Below are positions 28,519 to 38,217 of a DNA stretch of 64,000 bases, in pieces. Position 1 is the stretch's first letter; each line of letters starts with the position of its first letter. A program made the translations under genes and the position numbers. The stretch is from NCBI RefSeq assembly GCF_947090775.1, contig NZ_OX352321.1, positions 124,001-188,000 of the forward strand. Direction: 5' to 3'. Below the pieces are notes generated by a model that was given only the letters and a program-made list of their open reading frames with translations, had not been told where the DNA came from and did not search any database. This DNA is from Pseudarthrobacter sp. MM222. Its GTDB lineage: Bacteria > Actinomycetota > Actinomycetes > Actinomycetales > Micrococcaceae.

Positions 28519-29274
28519 CTACGGGCCGCCGAGCTCGGACAGCCCGCCGGCGGGCAGGTGGATCCAGCCCTCGGTCCGGGCAGCCTGGGCGTGGCCGTCA
28601 TCGGGTAGGAGGGTCCTGCCCAGGGCAACTGCCCGCGCAGTAAGCGAGGCGATGAGGGCGTCGAAAAGGTCATCGGACGCGGCCAACTGGTTAGCGGAGC
28701 CGGCAAGGTCCAGCCAGGGTGCTGCCGACGTTAGGGCGTCGAGGATCAGGGCCAGACGCTCCGTTTCCGTTGTGCCGCGCCCCTTGTAGCCGCGGGCCAG
28801 CAGGCCCCACAACTTCAGGGAGGCCGCGGGGTAAACTTCGGCGAGTCGGCCGCTGCCGTCCCTGGGCTGCGGACCCACGTCCCGGGCGATCTTGGCCTGG
28901 ATCACGGCGCAGCGCATGGCGGGGTGGGCCAGCCGGTCGGCGGAGACGCTCAGCGGAATCAGACCGGTCCGGCCGGTGACGAACCGGTCCGTATCCCGGT
29001 AGGCCAGCAGCCGGCGGCCGGCGATCCCGTCATGGTCCAGCACGGGGTGCGGGTCGAAGTTCAGATGCCCGGCGAGGAAGGGGAGCAAAGCGTCCGGCCA
29101 GCCCACCGGGCAGTCGACGCCCATGATGCTGCTGTCGCCGAAGAGCCGGACGATCTCCTCATCGCTCACGTCCAGCGCAAGATGTTCCAAGGTGGCGGCC
29201 CCGCCGGCCCAGGCCAGGACCGCCACCGCAGTTTTCTTAGTGGACGCGGCAAGATCGACGCCCAGTGTTCTCAC
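28519..29274 (-). CDS. DUF429 domain protein (RNase H-like fold)
   Basis: A 251-residue protein of the DUF429 family, predicted to adopt an RNase H-like nuclease fold. It opens MRTLGVDLAASTKKTAVAVL with the first acidic residue of the fold, has IMGVDCPVGWPDALLPFL near residue 53, and RCAVIQAKIARDVG and EVYPAASLKLWG in the middle. SANQLAASDDLFDALIASL near residue 205 carries the late acidic residues. The start is a GTG. It is convergent with phosphoketolase. Biochemical role is unproven in the family. Confidence 0.8.
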   Translation of the reverse strand: MRTLGVDLAASTKKTAVAVLAWAGGAATLEHLALDVSDEEIVRLFGDSSIMGVDCPVGWPDALLPFLAGHLNFDPHPVLDHDGIAGRRLLAYRDTDRFVTGRTGLIPLSVSADRLAHPAMRCAVIQAKIARDVGPQPRDGSGRLAEVYPAASLKLWGLLARGYKGRGTTETERLALILDALTSAAPWLDLAGSANQLAASDDLFDALIASLTARAVALGRTLLPDDGHAQAARTEGWIHLPAGGLSELGGP

Positions 29275-29331
29275 CTGTAAGCGCCCGGGATGATGGTCAT
29301 AGGCATGGCAGCAATCTACCGTCCGCCCGGC

Positions 29332-30657
29332 TCAGACCGAGCGGTACGTAAGGGCGCCTGGAATCCCGCCCTGGCTGTCCAGGCCCTTCCCGGAGGCAAA
29401 CCGGGCCCAAACGGCACGAAGGGCCCGGCCCTGGGCGTTAATTTCCTCCCACGTGGCACCCGTAAGCAACCCTGCCCCCTCCCAGGTCTGCCGGTCGCCG
29501 AACAGCAGCGGCAGATCCACGGTATGCGCGGCCCCGTAGAAATTTCCCGGGGCGCCCCAGGTCAGCACGTAGCTGTACGCCTTGCCCCCGGCCCGGACGT
29601 GCCGACGGGCAAACTGTCGAGCTGATTTGCCGTATACCGCTTCCGTCACGGCCCAGTTGATGGCTTTGACGACGGCGCCGCCGAGAACGGGGACCTTGGA
29701 CAGACGCCTGACCCGGGGACCGCGCGGCAGGAACAGCCGGGCTTCGTCGGACGTGTGCCCGATCAGGACCTCGATCTCCGGGGCCGTGGCGTTCCAGGCG
29801 GCGTCGATCCCCTCTTCTGCCGGCAGGGGGGCGTGCCCGTATTGCGTGCCGAACGGCATGGCCGCCATCAGCCCGAACTTGCGCGCCACCTGCGCCACGG
29901 TGTCCTCAATGGCGACGACGTCCAGGGCAGGCGTGTCCTCGGTGACGGTTTCCGCCGCGATGCCCATGGCGGTGTTCATCTTTTCCCTGCCCCGGGCGAT
30001 GCCCAGGGGTGCGCTTTGAATGATGGCGCGCTGAAAGAGGGCGGGGGCCTCCGGCGTCGCCATCAGGTGCGCGACGGCGTCGCCGCCTGCCGACTGTCCG
30101 AACGCCGTGACGTTTCCCGGGTCGCCACCGAAGGCGCTGATATTGCGCTGGACCCAGCGGAACGCTTCGAGCTGGTCCAGCAGGCCGAGGTTGGCCGGCC
30201 TGCCCGTACCGGCCGCCAGGTATCCGAAAAGCCCCAGCCGGTACGTCACGGAAACCACGATGACCCGGTTTTCGGCAACGAGGGCCTTGGCATCGAAGAT
30301 CGCCAAGTCCCCGGAGCCGGAGGTGTAGGACCCGCCATGGAGCCACACCATGACCGGCACGCGTTCGTTGTCCTCCAGGTCCGCCGGCAAGGTGATGGAG
30401 AGGCGCTGGCAGTCCTCACTGCCGGGAAGCTCGCCGTAACGCGTGCCCAGGATGTCGTCCAGGAACGGCACCGGCGCCTGCGGACAGGCGAGGGACAACG
30501 AGGTGGCGTTGAGTACCTCGGTCCGGTCGGGGGCACTCACCGGGGGCCGGAAACGTGCCGCGGTGGCGTAGGGGATTCCAGTGGCGCGCAATACGTCGCC
30601 GTCCCTCCATCCGGTGATCGGACCGCAGGGCGGATTGAAGTCAGGCTGGGCGTTCAT
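29332..30657 (-). CDS. Type-B carboxylesterase/lipase
   Basis: A 441-residue alpha/beta hydrolase of the cholinesterase-like carboxylesterase family. The oxyanion-hole strand is VPVMVWLHGGSYTSGSG near residue 98, and the nucleophile elbow is TAFGQSAGGDAVAHL near residue 187. The catalytic His is in NFYGAAHTVDLPLLF near residue 370. There is no signal peptide, so an intracellular esterase of small or xenobiotic esters is likely. It is shorter than eukaryotic relatives, as usual for actinobacteria. It lies on the minus strand after ppa's terminator. Confidence 0.88.
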   Translation of the reverse strand: MNAQPDFNPPCGPITGWRDGDVLRATGIPYATAARFRPPVSAPDRTEVLNATSLSLACPQAPVPFLDDILGTRYGELPGSEDCQRLSITLPADLEDNERVPVMVWLHGGSYTSGSGDLAIFDAKALVAENRVIVVSVTYRLGLFGYLAAGTGRPANLGLLDQLEAFRWVQRNISAFGGDPGNVTAFGQSAGGDAVAHLMATPEAPALFQRAIIQSAPLGIARGREKMNTAMGIAAETVTEDTPALDVVAIEDTVAQVARKFGLMAAMPFGTQYGHAPLPAEEGIDAAWNATAPEIEVLIGHTSDEARLFLPRGPRVRRLSKVPVLGGAVVKAINWAVTEAVYGKSARQFARRHVRAGGKAYSYVLTWGAPGNFYGAAHTVDLPLLFGDRQTWEGAGLLTGATWEEINAQGRALRAVWARFASGKGLDSQGGIPGALTYRSV

Positions 30658-30701
30658 AGGCCAACGATTTCACAGATTCTTGAGGCTCCGCTGACAGACG
30701 A

Positions 30702-30745
30702 CGACGGCGGGTGCGGGGTTCTTCCGAACCCGGCACCCGCCGTCG
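30702..30745 (-). terminator. Terminator hairpin downstream of ppa
   Basis: CGACGGCGGGTGC-G-GGGTT pairs with AACCC-G-GCACCCGCCGTCG around a CTTCCG loop, with one internal G-G mismatch. It lies just after the stop of the minus-strand ppa gene and before the carboxylesterase start. No T-run follows. Confidence 0.65.
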
Positions 30746-30802
30746 GTCAGCCTTGGGTTCCCTGACCGAGCGAAGCGAGGTGAGGGAGGCGGTGGGTGGG
30801 GA

Positions 30803-31294
30803 CTAGTGTCCTGCTGAGGGAACGTAGCGCTTGATGGAAGCCTCGAGTTCGGCTTCGGCGGCGGCGCGGTCGCCCCAGCCCTCGGCCTTGACCCACTTGC
30901 CCGGCTCCAGGTCCTTGTAACGGGTGAAGAAGTGCTCGATTTCCTTGATCAGGAACTCGCTGACATCGCTGATCTCTTTGATGTGGTCGAAGCGGGCGTC
31001 GGTGGGGACGCACAGGACCTTGGCGTCTCCGCCGCCGTCGTCGGTCATGTTGAACACGCCGATGGGGCGGGACTCGACGATCACGCCGGGGTAGAGGTCG
31101 AAGTCCTGCAGGAGCACCAGCGCGTCCAGCGGGTCGCCGTCTTCGCCGAGGGTGTCCTCGAAGTAGCCGTAGTGGGTGGGGTACTGCATGGAGGTGAAGA
31201 GGACCCGGTCCAGGCGGACACGGCCGGTCTCGTGGTCGACTTCGTACTTCACGCGTGATCCCTTGGGGATCTCGATGGTCACGTCATGCTTCAT
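30803..31294 (-). CDS. ppa: Inorganic pyrophosphatase
   Basis: A 163-residue soluble family I pyrophosphatase. It hydrolyses pyrophosphate to drive biosynthetic reactions. TFPKGSR-like [18 protein letters not shown] begins the core, and [13 protein letters not shown] near residue 55 holds the metal-binding Asp residues of the family signature. The C-terminal [14 protein letters not shown] is normal. AGGAG six bases upstream of the ATG at 31294 selects this start over an in-frame one 13 codons earlier. It is divergent from dacB, with a promoter gap of about 140 bp. Confidence 0.95.
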   Translation of the reverse strand: MKHDVTIEIPKGSRVKYEVDHETGRVRLDRVLFTSMQYPTHYGYFEDTLGEDGDPLDALVLLQDFDLYPGVIVESRPIGVFNMTDDGGGDAKVLCVPTDARFDHIKEISDVSEFLIKEIEHFFTRYKDLEPGKWVKAEGWGDRAAAEAELEASIKRYVPSAGH

Positions 31295-31436
31295 GGAATG
31301 CTCCTCGACGAATTCAGGGGGTGCGCGGCACACAGAAAGAGCTGACGGTGCCGCCGACTACTATTGAGGATATAGCGAGAGGCCCTGGTTTCAGGAACTA
31401 TTAGGGACATTTCAGGACCGAAGGACCCACAGCAGC

Positions 31437-32927
31437 ATGAAACGCGGAACTAGCAGCGCAGGCACCGAGCACGTGCCGGGCAGGTTGCGGGGCGTTCTCC
31501 CAATGCTGTTCCTGACCCTTCTGCTGCTGGCGCTCGCCGTTCCCGTAGGCATGGCCATCGCCCCCGCCTTCATCGGCACGAACGGCTCCGCCGCCGCCCC
31601 GACCGTCCCGCCGTGGCAGCAGCTGCCCGCAACGCTGGCCGCCGGAAGCGGCAACGCTGCCGGGATCCAACCGCTCAGTGACGCCGCACCCGTCCCCGAA
31701 CCCGCTGCCCTCGCGGCGCTGCTGAACGACACCCTGAAGGCCGACGGCGCCGGGACCTTCACCGGGGTGGTGCTGGACGCCGCGACCGGAAAGCTGCTCT
31801 TTGACCGCGCCGCGGATGAGCCAAGGGTTCCGGCTTCCAACATGAAGCTGCTGACAGCCGCCGCAGCGCTCCGGACCCTCGGCCCGGACCGCAGGTTCAG
31901 CACCCGGGTCCTCGCCGGTTCCGCGCCCGGGACGGTGGTTCTCGCCGGCGGGGGAGACGTCCTACTCGGCGCGGGCGAATCCGCCCCGGCCGCCATCCTC
32001 GGCCACGCCGGGCTCGCCACGCTCGCGCAGTCGACCGTCCGGGCACTCAAGCAGGACGGCGTCTCCGGAACGGTGACCATACTGCTGGACGATTCCCTCT
32101 TCAGCGGCGCCTCGCTCAACCCTGCGTGGAGCCTGCAGGACGTCGCCGCGGGCGAAATGGCGCCGCTGTTCCCGCTGGCCCTGAACTCGGCCCGGTTCGA
32201 CCCCGCCAAGTCCACCGGGCCACGCCCCCAGGACGCCGCCATGCACGCGGCCGAGGCATTCTCCGCGCAACTCGCGGTGGCGGGAGCACCGGCCGGGCTC
32301 ACAGTGACGCCCGGCGTGGCCCGGCGCCCCGGTGCAGCGGACGGAGCTGCGCCGGAGCCCAGGGTCCTGGCCGAGGTCCAGTCGGCCACTGTCGGCCAGC
32401 AGGTGGACCTGCTGTTGCGGACCTCGGACAACTACCTCACCGAGGTAATCGGCCGGATGACTGCCCTCGCCGGCGGCAAACCCGGCAGCAACGACGGCGC
32501 CGTCGCAGCCGTGCTCCAGCAGCTTGAGGAAATGGGCGTCGCCACAGCCACGCTCCGCGCGGCCGACGTGTCCGGCCTGGCGCTCGCCAACCAGGTCTCC
32601 GCCCACCAGCTGGCGGAAGTCGTCCGTGCAATCACGTCCGGAACCGACACCCGGCTCCGGGCCGCGCTGGCTGGGTTCCCCGTCGCGGGACTCACCGGAA
32701 CGCTCGGGGACCGTTATCTGGACCCCTCGACGGCGCGGGGCGCAGGGCTGGTCCGGGCCAAGACCGGCACGCTGAACACGGTGGTCTCCCTCAGCGGCTA
32801 CGTGGTCGACGCCGACGGGAGGCTCCTCGTGTTCTCATTCCTCGGCAACGGGCTCACCCCGGGAGCCGCGAACAAGACGGCACTGGACCGCAGCGCCTCC
32901 GTGCTCGCAGCGTGCGGGTGCCGCTGA
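31437..32927 (+). CDS. dacB: D-alanyl-D-alanine carboxypeptidase/endopeptidase (PBP4, S13)
   Basis: A 496-residue class C penicillin-binding protein that trims peptidoglycan cross-links outside the membrane. A single N-terminal membrane helix (MLFLTLLLLALAVPVGMAI, residues 22-40) anchors it. The three active-site motifs are SNMKLL (SxxK, residue about 130), SDN (SxN, in RTSDNYLTEV) and KTG (AKTGTLNTVVSLSGY, residue about 443). The inserted domains of PBP4 separate the first two. The Ala-rich linker after the helix is typical. It starts the long conserved plus-strand gene run. Confidence 0.9.
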   Translation: MKRGTSSAGTEHVPGRLRGVLPMLFLTLLLLALAVPVGMAIAPAFIGTNGSAAAPTVPPWQQLPATLAAGSGNAAGIQPLSDAAPVPEPAALAALLNDTLKADGAGTFTGVVLDAATGKLLFDRAADEPRVPASNMKLLTAAAALRTLGPDRRFSTRVLAGSAPGTVVLAGGGDVLLGAGESAPAAILGHAGLATLAQSTVRALKQDGVSGTVTILLDDSLFSGASLNPAWSLQDVAAGEMAPLFPLALNSARFDPAKSTGPRPQDAAMHAAEAFSAQLAVAGAPAGLTVTPGVARRPGAADGAAPEPRVLAEVQSATVGQQVDLLLRTSDNYLTEVIGRMTALAGGKPGSNDGAVAAVLQQLEEMGVATATLRAADVSGLALANQVSAHQLAEVVRAITSGTDTRLRAALAGFPVAGLTGTLGDRYLDPSTARGAGLVRAKTGTLNTVVSLSGYVVDADGRLLVFSFLGNGLTPGAANKTALDRSASVLAACGCR

Positions 32928-33035
32928 CACGGAGCGCCGTTCCGGCGGGTGCGCGCCCACCGCACAGATACCCCGACGCACACCCGTTTCGCCGCCCGAC
33001 GAATTTAAGGCGGAGAGTCAGGTGCTTGTGATCTG

Positions 33036-34157
33036 ATGGACCTTATGGAGTCCTCAGCGCGCGAGACATCTGCCCAAGCCCTGATTAACTGGGAGCTTGC
33101 CGCTTCCACCGCGGCGCGGCTCACGCCCCCGGGTCCGACGCTGCGTACGGCCGAAATCGGCGCCGCGGTGGACAGCTTGCGCCTGGCGGCCGATATTTCG
33201 GTCCCGCACGTCCATGACATCACCGGCCTCGAAGCGGCCCGGGACCTGCGGGATTCCGCGGTCCTCGTCGTGGACCGCGCCTCGTGGGCCAAGGCCAACA
33301 CCCAGAGCTTCGCCGTGATGCTCCAGCCCGCGATGGAAAAACTGCTCGAGGGCCGCCGCGGCTCGCTGAACCCCGGGGCGGCCGCTGTCAGCGGCGCCAT
33401 CACCGGCAGCCAGCTCGGGGCCATCCTTGCGTTCCTCTCCAGCAAGGTCCTTGGCCAGTACGACCCGTTTTCTGCCCTCGCCGAAAACTCCGCCGCCCCG
33501 CCCGCGGGCAGGCTCCTGCTCGTGGCGCCGAACATCATCTCGGTGGAACGCGAACTCAATGTCAGCCCCGAGGACTTCCGGCTCTGGGTCTGCCTCCACG
33601 AACAGACTCACCGGGTGCAGTTCGCCGCGGCGCCGTGGCTGCGCCACCACATGCTGGACGAAATCGAAGACCTCAGCGGGCAGCTGCTGGGCAACGTCGA
33701 TTCCCTGATGGAGCGTGCCTCGGCCGCCGCGAAATCGCTGAAGGACCGTTCCGCGGCCGGCACCACCCCCAGCCGCGGCGCAATCCTGGACCTGCTGCAG
33801 AACCCGGAGGAAAAGGCCGCACTTTCCCGGCTGACGGCGCTGATGAGCCTGCTCGAGGGCCACGCGAACGTCGTGATGGACGCCGTGGACGCCAGCATTG
33901 TCCCGTCCGTGAAGACCATCCGGCAGCGCTTCAACGCCCGAGACAAGGACCGCGGCGTCATCGAGAAATTCATCCGCAGCTTCCTTGGCCTCGATGCCAA
34001 GATGCGCCAGTACAGCGACGGCGCGAAGTTCGTCCGGGAAGTCGTGGCCGTGGCCGGAATGGAAGGCTTCAACAGGGTCTGGGACTCCGCCGAGCAGCTG
34101 CCCACCGAGCCGGAAATCCACGACTCGAAACTCTGGCTGGAACGGATGGGGCTCTAG
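33036..34157 (+). CDS. Zinc-dependent metalloprotease-like protein (DUF2342)
   Basis: A 373-residue protein of the DUF2342 family, related by annotation to coenzyme F420-associated and zincin-like proteins of actinobacteria. The zinc signature HEQTH is in CLHEQTHRVQFAAAPWLRHH near residue 190. A downstream Glu in LLEGHANVVMDAVD near residue 285 matches the third ligand region. It is cytosolic, without signal or membrane segment. It lies between dacB and tilS, six bases before the latter, a conserved order in the group. Enzyme activity is predicted only. Confidence 0.85.
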   Translation: MDLMESSARETSAQALINWELAASTAARLTPPGPTLRTAEIGAAVDSLRLAADISVPHVHDITGLEAARDLRDSAVLVVDRASWAKANTQSFAVMLQPAMEKLLEGRRGSLNPGAAAVSGAITGSQLGAILAFLSSKVLGQYDPFSALAENSAAPPAGRLLLVAPNIISVERELNVSPEDFRLWVCLHEQTHRVQFAAAPWLRHHMLDEIEDLSGQLLGNVDSLMERASAAAKSLKDRSAAGTTPSRGAILDLLQNPEEKAALSRLTALMSLLEGHANVVMDAVDASIVPSVKTIRQRFNARDKDRGVIEKFIRSFLGLDAKMRQYSDGAKFVREVVAVAGMEGFNRVWDSAEQLPTEPEIHDSKLWLERMGL

Positions 34158-34162
34158 TTAAC

Positions 34163-35323
34163 GTGCCCGCCAGCGATCCTTCCCCGGCAGCGCCAGCCAA
34201 AGCCGCAGCAAAGCCAACCATCGCAGCACCCAGCGGACGGCGCCGGCCCGGGAGGCTGGCGCCCGTCGTCGGCACCGCGCGGAAAATGCTGCAGGACGCC
34301 CTGGCCGGCGCCGGCTACCCGGAACGCGTCCTCGTTGCCTGCAGCGGCGGGCCCGACTCGCTGGCCCTCGCCGCCGTCGCCGCGTATTTCGCCCGCCGCG
34401 GGCACGTCGACGGCCACCCGGTGTCCGTCGGCGCGGTCGTCGTCGACCACCAGCTGCAGCCGGGTTCCGCCGGGATCGCCGCCGCCACGGCCGCCACCCT
34501 GGGCGGGCTGGGAATCGGACCGGTCCAGATCCGGACCGTTGACGTCGCTGCCACCGGCATGGGCCCGGAAGCCGCCGCCCGGGAAGCCCGGCACACGGCG
34601 CTCGAAGCCGCAGCAGACGAGCTCGGCGCGGGCGTGATCCTGCTGGGCCACACCCTCGATGACCAGGCCGAGCAGGTCCTGCTGGGACTCGCGCGCGGCT
34701 CCGGCACCCGCTCCCTCGCCGGGATGCGGCCCGGGCGCGGGCGCCTGCTCCGCCCTTTCCTGGGCCTCCGGCGCGCGGACACTTTGGAGATCTGCTCCGT
34801 CGAGGATCTGGACCCCTGGCACGATCCGAGCAATGAAGATCCCGCCTTCGCCAGGTCCCGGACCCGCGTTGAAGTGCTGCCCCTGCTCGAGGAGAAGCTG
34901 GGCCCCGGCGTCGCGGAATCGCTGGCGCGGACCGCGGCCATCCTGCAGCTCGATGCTGACTATCTTGAGGACGTGGCAAACGACACCTTCGCCCGGCTGC
35001 AGGAACTGTCCGGCGCAGAAATCAGCCTCCCGGAGACGGCGCTGCGCGAACTGGCCCCGGCCATAAGATTCCGGGTCATTGCCAAGGCCGCCGCCGCCGT
35101 CGGGGGCCAGCAGCCGAGCTACCAGCGACTGCTGGCAGCGGAAGCACTGCTGCGCCGGCAGGGCTCGGCAGGTCCGGTGGAGTTGCCGGGCGGGGTCAGC
35201 GTCTACCGCCTCTCCCTCGCCGAGCTGCTCGCCGAAGGCAAGTCCGCCGCCTCCGATGTGCCCCGGGAAGCCGCCCGCTGTGGGAAGCTTGTATTCCGGC
35301 CTCAAAAACCGCCCGAAATTTAG
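34163..35323 (+). CDS. tilS: tRNA(Ile)-lysidine synthase
   Basis: A 386-residue N-type ATP pyrophosphatase that converts C34 of the CAU-anticodon tRNA-Ile to lysidine, an essential decoding step. The PP-loop VLVACSGGPDSLALAAVAAY is near residue 58, and GVILLGHTLDDQAEQVLLG near residue 155. A C-terminal substrate-binding part follows. The first 35 residues are an Ala/Pro-rich extension. I chose the GTG at 34163, six bases after the preceding gene's stop. A continuous open frame from 33284 is antisignal only, since the earlier part is another frame of the DUF2342 gene. Confidence 0.9.
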   Translation: MPASDPSPAAPAKAAAKPTIAAPSGRRRPGRLAPVVGTARKMLQDALAGAGYPERVLVACSGGPDSLALAAVAAYFARRGHVDGHPVSVGAVVVDHQLQPGSAGIAAATAATLGGLGIGPVQIRTVDVAATGMGPEAAAREARHTALEAAADELGAGVILLGHTLDDQAEQVLLGLARGSGTRSLAGMRPGRGRLLRPFLGLRRADTLEICSVEDLDPWHDPSNEDPAFARSRTRVEVLPLLEEKLGPGVAESLARTAAILQLDADYLEDVANDTFARLQELSGAEISLPETALRELAPAIRFRVIAKAAAAVGGQQPSYQRLLAAEALLRRQGSAGPVELPGGVSVYRLSLAELLAEGKSAASDVPREAARCGKLVFRPQKPPEI

Positions 35324-35352
35324 TCGACCCCGCATCTACACAGGAGTTATTG

Positions 35353-35904
35353 GTGGATTCTAACGACGTCCAGGCAGACCTCAAGCACGTTCTGTACTCC
35401 AAGGAGCAGATCCAGTCCCGGATCACCGAACTCGCTGCCCAGATCGACAAGGACTACGAGGGCCGCGATCTGCTGATCGTCGGTGTGCTCAAGGGTGCCG
35501 TCATGGTCATGGCCGACCTGGCCCGCGCCCTCCACAGCCACGTCTCAATGGACTGGATGGCCGTCTCCTCCTACGGTTCCGGGACCCAGTCCTCCGGTGT
35601 CGTGCGCATCCTCAAAGACCTCGACACCGACCTGATGGGCAAGGACGTCCTGATCGTCGAGGACATCATCGACTCGGGCCTCACGCTGTCCTGGCTTAAG
35701 ACCAACCTGGAATCACGCGGCACTGCCTCGGTGCAAATCTGCACCGCGTTCCGTAAGCCGACGGCGGCCAAGGTCAAGATCGACGTAAAGTACGTCGGCT
35801 ACGACATCCCCAACGAGTTCGTGGTCGGCTACGGCCTGGACTACGCCGAAAAGTACCGCAACCTGGACTTCGTCGGCACCCTCGCGCCGCACGTCTACGA
35901 GTAG
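35353..35904 (+). CDS. hpt: Hypoxanthine phosphoribosyltransferase
   Basis: A 183-residue purine salvage enzyme joining hypoxanthine or guanine with PRPP. The PRPP motif is VLIVEDIIDSGLTLSWL near residue 98. GVLKGAVMVMADLARAL, the MDWMAVSSYGSGT loop, and the C-terminal VGYGLDYAEKYRNLDFVG are normal. AGGAG with a six-base spacer points to the GTG at 35353; a TTG one codon earlier is too close. It lies 29 bp after tilS and precedes the ftsH promoter. Confidence 0.94.
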   Translation: MDSNDVQADLKHVLYSKEQIQSRITELAAQIDKDYEGRDLLIVGVLKGAVMVMADLARALHSHVSMDWMAVSSYGSGTQSSGVVRILKDLDTDLMGKDVLIVEDIIDSGLTLSWLKTNLESRGTASVQICTAFRKPTAAKVKIDVKYVGYDIPNEFVVGYGLDYAEKYRNLDFVGTLAPHVYE

Positions 35905-36111
35905 GAACCTCCCGCGGCTGCCCGGCGCCGAGCCCTCCGCTGGCCTTTCGCTGAGCCCTTCCTGCGCCGGGCCGTGACGCGCTCCGGCGCGCGTCCGCTA
36001 CGCCCACAGGGAACTTTTGGTCTCCACCGTGCGTGAGCAACGGGGACGGTGTATAGCTAGAAGCTGATGCAGCACCACACGCGCGCAGATCGGTCGCCGT
36101 GCAGCACTACC

Positions 36112-36138
36112 AGGAGGGACGGGGCCAGCCCCGAACAG
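36112..36138 (+). promoter_or_regulatory. Ribosome site separated from the ftsH start by a hairpin
   Basis: AGGAGGGA (36112-36119) is the only good Shine-Dalgarno sequence, yet it lies 19 bases from the ATG. The stretch between contains CGGGG-CCAG-CCCCG (36120-36133), a 5-bp stem with a tetraloop, followed by AACAG. Folding this hairpin would bring the ribosome site to a normal 5-7 nt from the start. Confidence 0.5.
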
Positions 36139-38208
36139 ATGAAAGCTAAGAGTTTCTTCAAGGGCCCCGGCATCTGGATTGTCGTTGTTGTCGGCATGCT
36201 TCTGCTGGCCTTTGCCACCCTCGCCCCCGGCGGCTCCGCCCGGATCGACACGGACCGGGGCCTGGCGCTGCTGAGCGACGGTGGCAACATCGAACAGGCC
36301 AAGATCTTCGACGCGGAGAACCGTGTGGACCTGGTCCTGAAGGAGAACCTGCAGGTCGACGGCCAGGACAAGGGTAAAAACGTCCAGTTCTACTACGTCA
36401 ACGCCCGTGCGGTAGACGTCGTCAAGGCCGTCACCGATGCCAAGCCGCCGAGCGGCTTCACCGACCAGCCGCTCGAAAACAACTGGTTCTCCGGGCTGTT
36501 CTCCCTCCTGATCCCGGTGCTGCTGCTCGGCGTCCTCTTCTGGTTCCTGCTCTCGCGGATGCAGGGCGGCGGTTCCAAGGTCATGCAGTTCGGCAAGTCC
36601 AAGGCCAAGCTGGTTAACAAGGACATGCCCCAGGTCACCTTCAGTGACGTTGCCGGCGCCGACGAGGCCGTCGAGGAACTCGAAGAGATCAAGGAATTCC
36701 TCGCGGAGCCGGCCAAGTTCCAGGCCGTCGGCGCCAAGATCCCCAAGGGCGTGCTTCTCTACGGCCCGCCCGGTACCGGCAAAACCCTGCTGGCCCGCGC
36801 CGTCGCCGGCGAGGCAGGCGTCCCGTTCTTCTCCATCTCCGGCTCGGACTTCGTTGAAATGTTCGTCGGCGTCGGCGCCTCCCGTGTCCGCGACCTGTTC
36901 GAACAGGCCAAAGCCAACGCGCCGGCCATCATCTTCGTGGACGAGATCGACGCCGTCGGACGTCACCGCGGTGCCGGCATCGGCGGCGGCAACGACGAGC
37001 GCGAGCAGACCCTCAACCAGCTGCTGGTGGAAATGGACGGCTTCGACGTCAAGACAAACGTCATCCTGATCGCCGCCACCAACCGCCCCGACGTGCTGGA
37101 CCCCGCCCTGCTGCGCCCCGGCCGCTTCGACCGCCAGATCGGCGTCGAGGCTCCCGACCTGATCGGCCGCGAGCAGATCCTGCGGGTCCACGCCAAGGGC
37201 AAGCCAATGGCTAACGGCGTCGACCTGAAGGCCGTGGCCAAGAAGACGCCCGGCTACACCGGTGCGGACCTGGCAAATGTGCTCAACGAAGCCGCGCTGC
37301 TCACCGCCCGCTCCAACGCCAACCTGGTGGACGACCGCGCCCTGGACGAGGCTATCGACCGCGTCATGGCCGGCCCGCAGAAGCGCAGCCGGGTGATGAA
37401 GGAACATGAACGCAAGGTCACCGCGTACCACGAGGGCGGCCACGCCCTGGTGGCAGCGGCCCTGCGCAACTCGGCTCCGGTCACCAAGATCACCATCCTG
37501 CCCCGCGGCCGCGCCCTCGGCTACACAATGGTGGTGCCGGAGAACGACAAGTACTCCGTGACGCGCAACGAACTGCTGGACCAGATGGCCTACGCCATGG
37601 GCGGCCGCGTCGCGGAAGAACTCGTCTTCCACGACCCGTCCACCGGTGCCTCCAACGACATCGAAAAGGCCACCGGCATTGCCCGCAAGATGGTCACCGA
37701 GTTCGGCATGAGCGAACGCGTCGGTGCTGTGCGCCTCGGCCAGGGCGGCGGCGAGCCCTTCCTGGGCCGCGACGCCGGCCACGAGCGCAACTACTCGGAC
37801 CAGATCGCCTACATCGTCGACGAGGAAGTCCGCCGCCTGATCGATGGGGCGCACGACGAGGCCTACGCCATCCTCACCGAAAACCGCGACGTGCTGGACG
37901 AGCTGGCCCTGGAGCTGCTGGAACGGGAAACCCTGAACCAGGCCGAAATCGCCCAGGTCTTCACCAACATCCGCCGGAGCGACTTCCGCGAGGTCTGGCT
38001 GTCCAAGGAGACCCGCCCGATCCAGGCGACGGGCCCGGTGGAGTCACGCCGCGAAAAAGCCGAGCGTGAAGCTCAGGAGGAAGCCAAGGAGGCCCGGCTC
38101 GAGGAACCGCTCGATGCCCTGCCCCCGCACGCCCAAGGTGTCGTCGGCGGGCAGGAGCCCTTCCAGGGCGGTGGTACGGATCTCGGGTCCGATGGCCGTC
38201 CCGGCTAG
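36139..38208 (+). CDS. ftsH: ATP-dependent membrane zinc metalloprotease FtsH
   Basis: A 689-residue hexameric AAA+ protease that degrades membrane and regulatory proteins. Two transmembrane helices (residues 11-30 and about 115-133) flank an extracytoplasmic domain. Walker A is [16 protein letters not shown] near residue 209, Walker B is [11 protein letters not shown], and the second region of homology is [18 protein letters not shown]. The zinc motif HEGGH is near residue 431. The acidic, charged tail is variable. Starting at [11 protein letters not shown] matches the actinobacterial consensus, but the Shine-Dalgarno sequence is displaced by a hairpin. It begins the ftsH-fol operon. Confidence 0.95.
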   Translation: MKAKSFFKGPGIWIVVVVGMLLLAFATLAPGGSARIDTDRGLALLSDGGNIEQAKIFDAENRVDLVLKENLQVDGQDKGKNVQFYYVNARAVDVVKAVTDAKPPSGFTDQPLENNWFSGLFSLLIPVLLLGVLFWFLLSRMQGGGSKVMQFGKSKAKLVNKDMPQVTFSDVAGADEAVEELEEIKEFLAEPAKFQAVGAKIPKGVLLYGPPGTGKTLLARAVAGEAGVPFFSISGSDFVEMFVGVGASRVRDLFEQAKANAPAIIFVDEIDAVGRHRGAGIGGGNDEREQTLNQLLVEMDGFDVKTNVILIAATNRPDVLDPALLRPGRFDRQIGVEAPDLIGREQILRVHAKGKPMANGVDLKAVAKKTPGYTGADLANVLNEAALLTARSNANLVDDRALDEAIDRVMAGPQKRSRVMKEHERKVTAYHEGGHALVAAALRNSAPVTKITILPRGRALGYTMVVPENDKYSVTRNELLDQMAYAMGGRVAEELVFHDPSTGASNDIEKATGIARKMVTEFGMSERVGAVRLGQGGGEPFLGRDAGHERNYSDQIAYIVDEEVRRLIDGAHDEAYAILTENRDVLDELALELLERETLNQAEIAQVFTNIRRSDFREVWLSKETRPIQATGPVESRREKAEREAQEEAKEARLEEPLDALPPHAQGVVGGQEPFQGGGTDLGSDGRPG

Positions 38209-38217
38209 GCTTCTTCT
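38206..38217 (+). promoter_or_regulatory. -10-like box before the folE start
   Basis: TAGGCT at 38206-38211 lies six bases before the GTG at 38218, and its TAG is also the stop codon of ftsH (38206-38208). It allows an internal leaderless transcript of the folate genes in addition to read-through from ftsH. Confidence 0.45.

Noticed and set aside
33284..34162. Apparent fusion of the DUF2342 region with tilS in one open frame
   Set aside because: The upstream part is a different frame of the DUF2342 gene and is Arg/Pro-rich. The tilS homology starts only after the GTG at 34163.
35998..37854. A 618-codon open frame antisense to ftsH
   Set aside because: Same reason: it is the shadow of ftsH, which carries Walker, SRH and HEGGH motifs.
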